Positions 63,937-64,000 of a stretch of 64,000 nucleotides of DNA are shown piece by piece (within the stretch, counting starts at the first letter, position 1; every line of letters starts with the position of its first letter). Position numbers and translations under genes: made by a program. The notes under the pieces were generated by a model. It saw only the letters and a program-made list of their open reading frames with translations. It made no database searches and was not told the DNA's origin. The stretch covers positions 109,927,160 through 109,991,159 of the forward strand of contig NC_062219.1 of the NCBI RefSeq assembly GCF_902686445.1, written 5' to 3'. The stretch is from Sciurus carolinensis (Eukaryota; Chordata; Mammalia; Rodentia; Sciuridae).

Positions 63937-64000
63937 GAACGGAACTGGCCCGCTAGTGAGAGCCTGTCTGAACAGAGCAGGCTCCGAGTCCCGGAGCCCC
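63937..64000. other. GC-rich segment at the right edge
   Basis: The base composition changes sharply at about 63937. The segment is CpG-containing ('aacggaactggcccgctagt', 'gctccgagtcccggagcccc') and does not continue the L1 ORF2 text. It may be the 5' UTR of another, perhaps full-length, L1 or another inserted element, but only 64 bases are visible. Confidence 0.4.

Overview
This window is mammalian nuclear DNA, almost certainly from a squirrel-family rodent (squirrel, marmot, chipmunk or ground squirrel). The main evidence is a set of dimeric SINEs in which a B1-like left half (7SL-derived) is fused to an ID-like right half (tRNA-derived). This B1-dID type is characteristic of sciurid rodents and their relatives. 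The window also holds L1 copies of several ages, MaLR-type LTRs, MIR and old DNA transposons, and intron-exon gene structure with GT-AG splice sites.

The only gene I can support is RCAN2 (regulator of calcineurin 2, also called calcipressin-2), on the + strand and cut at its 5' end. Three coding exons are present: 31608-31781 (174 bp), 33835-34006 (172 bp) and 51069-51229 (161 bp including the stop). Spliced together they are open throughout and encode the C-terminal 168 residues of a protein of about 197. The first exons, which would encode about 29 residues in the usual isoform, lie upstream of base 1. The 3' UTR follows the stop and probably ends near 52.4 or 52.9 kb.

Layout: 1-31607 is intron with L1, SINE, LTR and simple-repeat insertions. 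31608-34006 holds two exons separated by a 2.05-kb intron. 34007-51068 is a 17.1-kb intron with a CpG-richer patch, a CTCF-like motif, a recent L1 insertion and several LTRs. 51069 to about 52920 is the last exon with its 3' UTR. About 52921-64000 is 3' flanking sequence with decayed L1s, a nested LTR and SINEs, and no gene that I can recognise.

I found no new multi-gene system. The best leads are structural: a 62-bp near-perfect duplication flanking the second coding exon, one copy of which abuts a SINE tail; a 5'-inverted L1 with a twin-priming structure; a recent L1 with a perfect 17-bp target-site duplication; a 54-bp unbroken purine-pyrimidine alternation containing a palindrome; CTCF-like motifs in convergent orientation around the last exon; and a sharp switch from old L1 to GC-rich sequence at the right edge. 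Edges of old repeats are approximate because they come from reading by eye.
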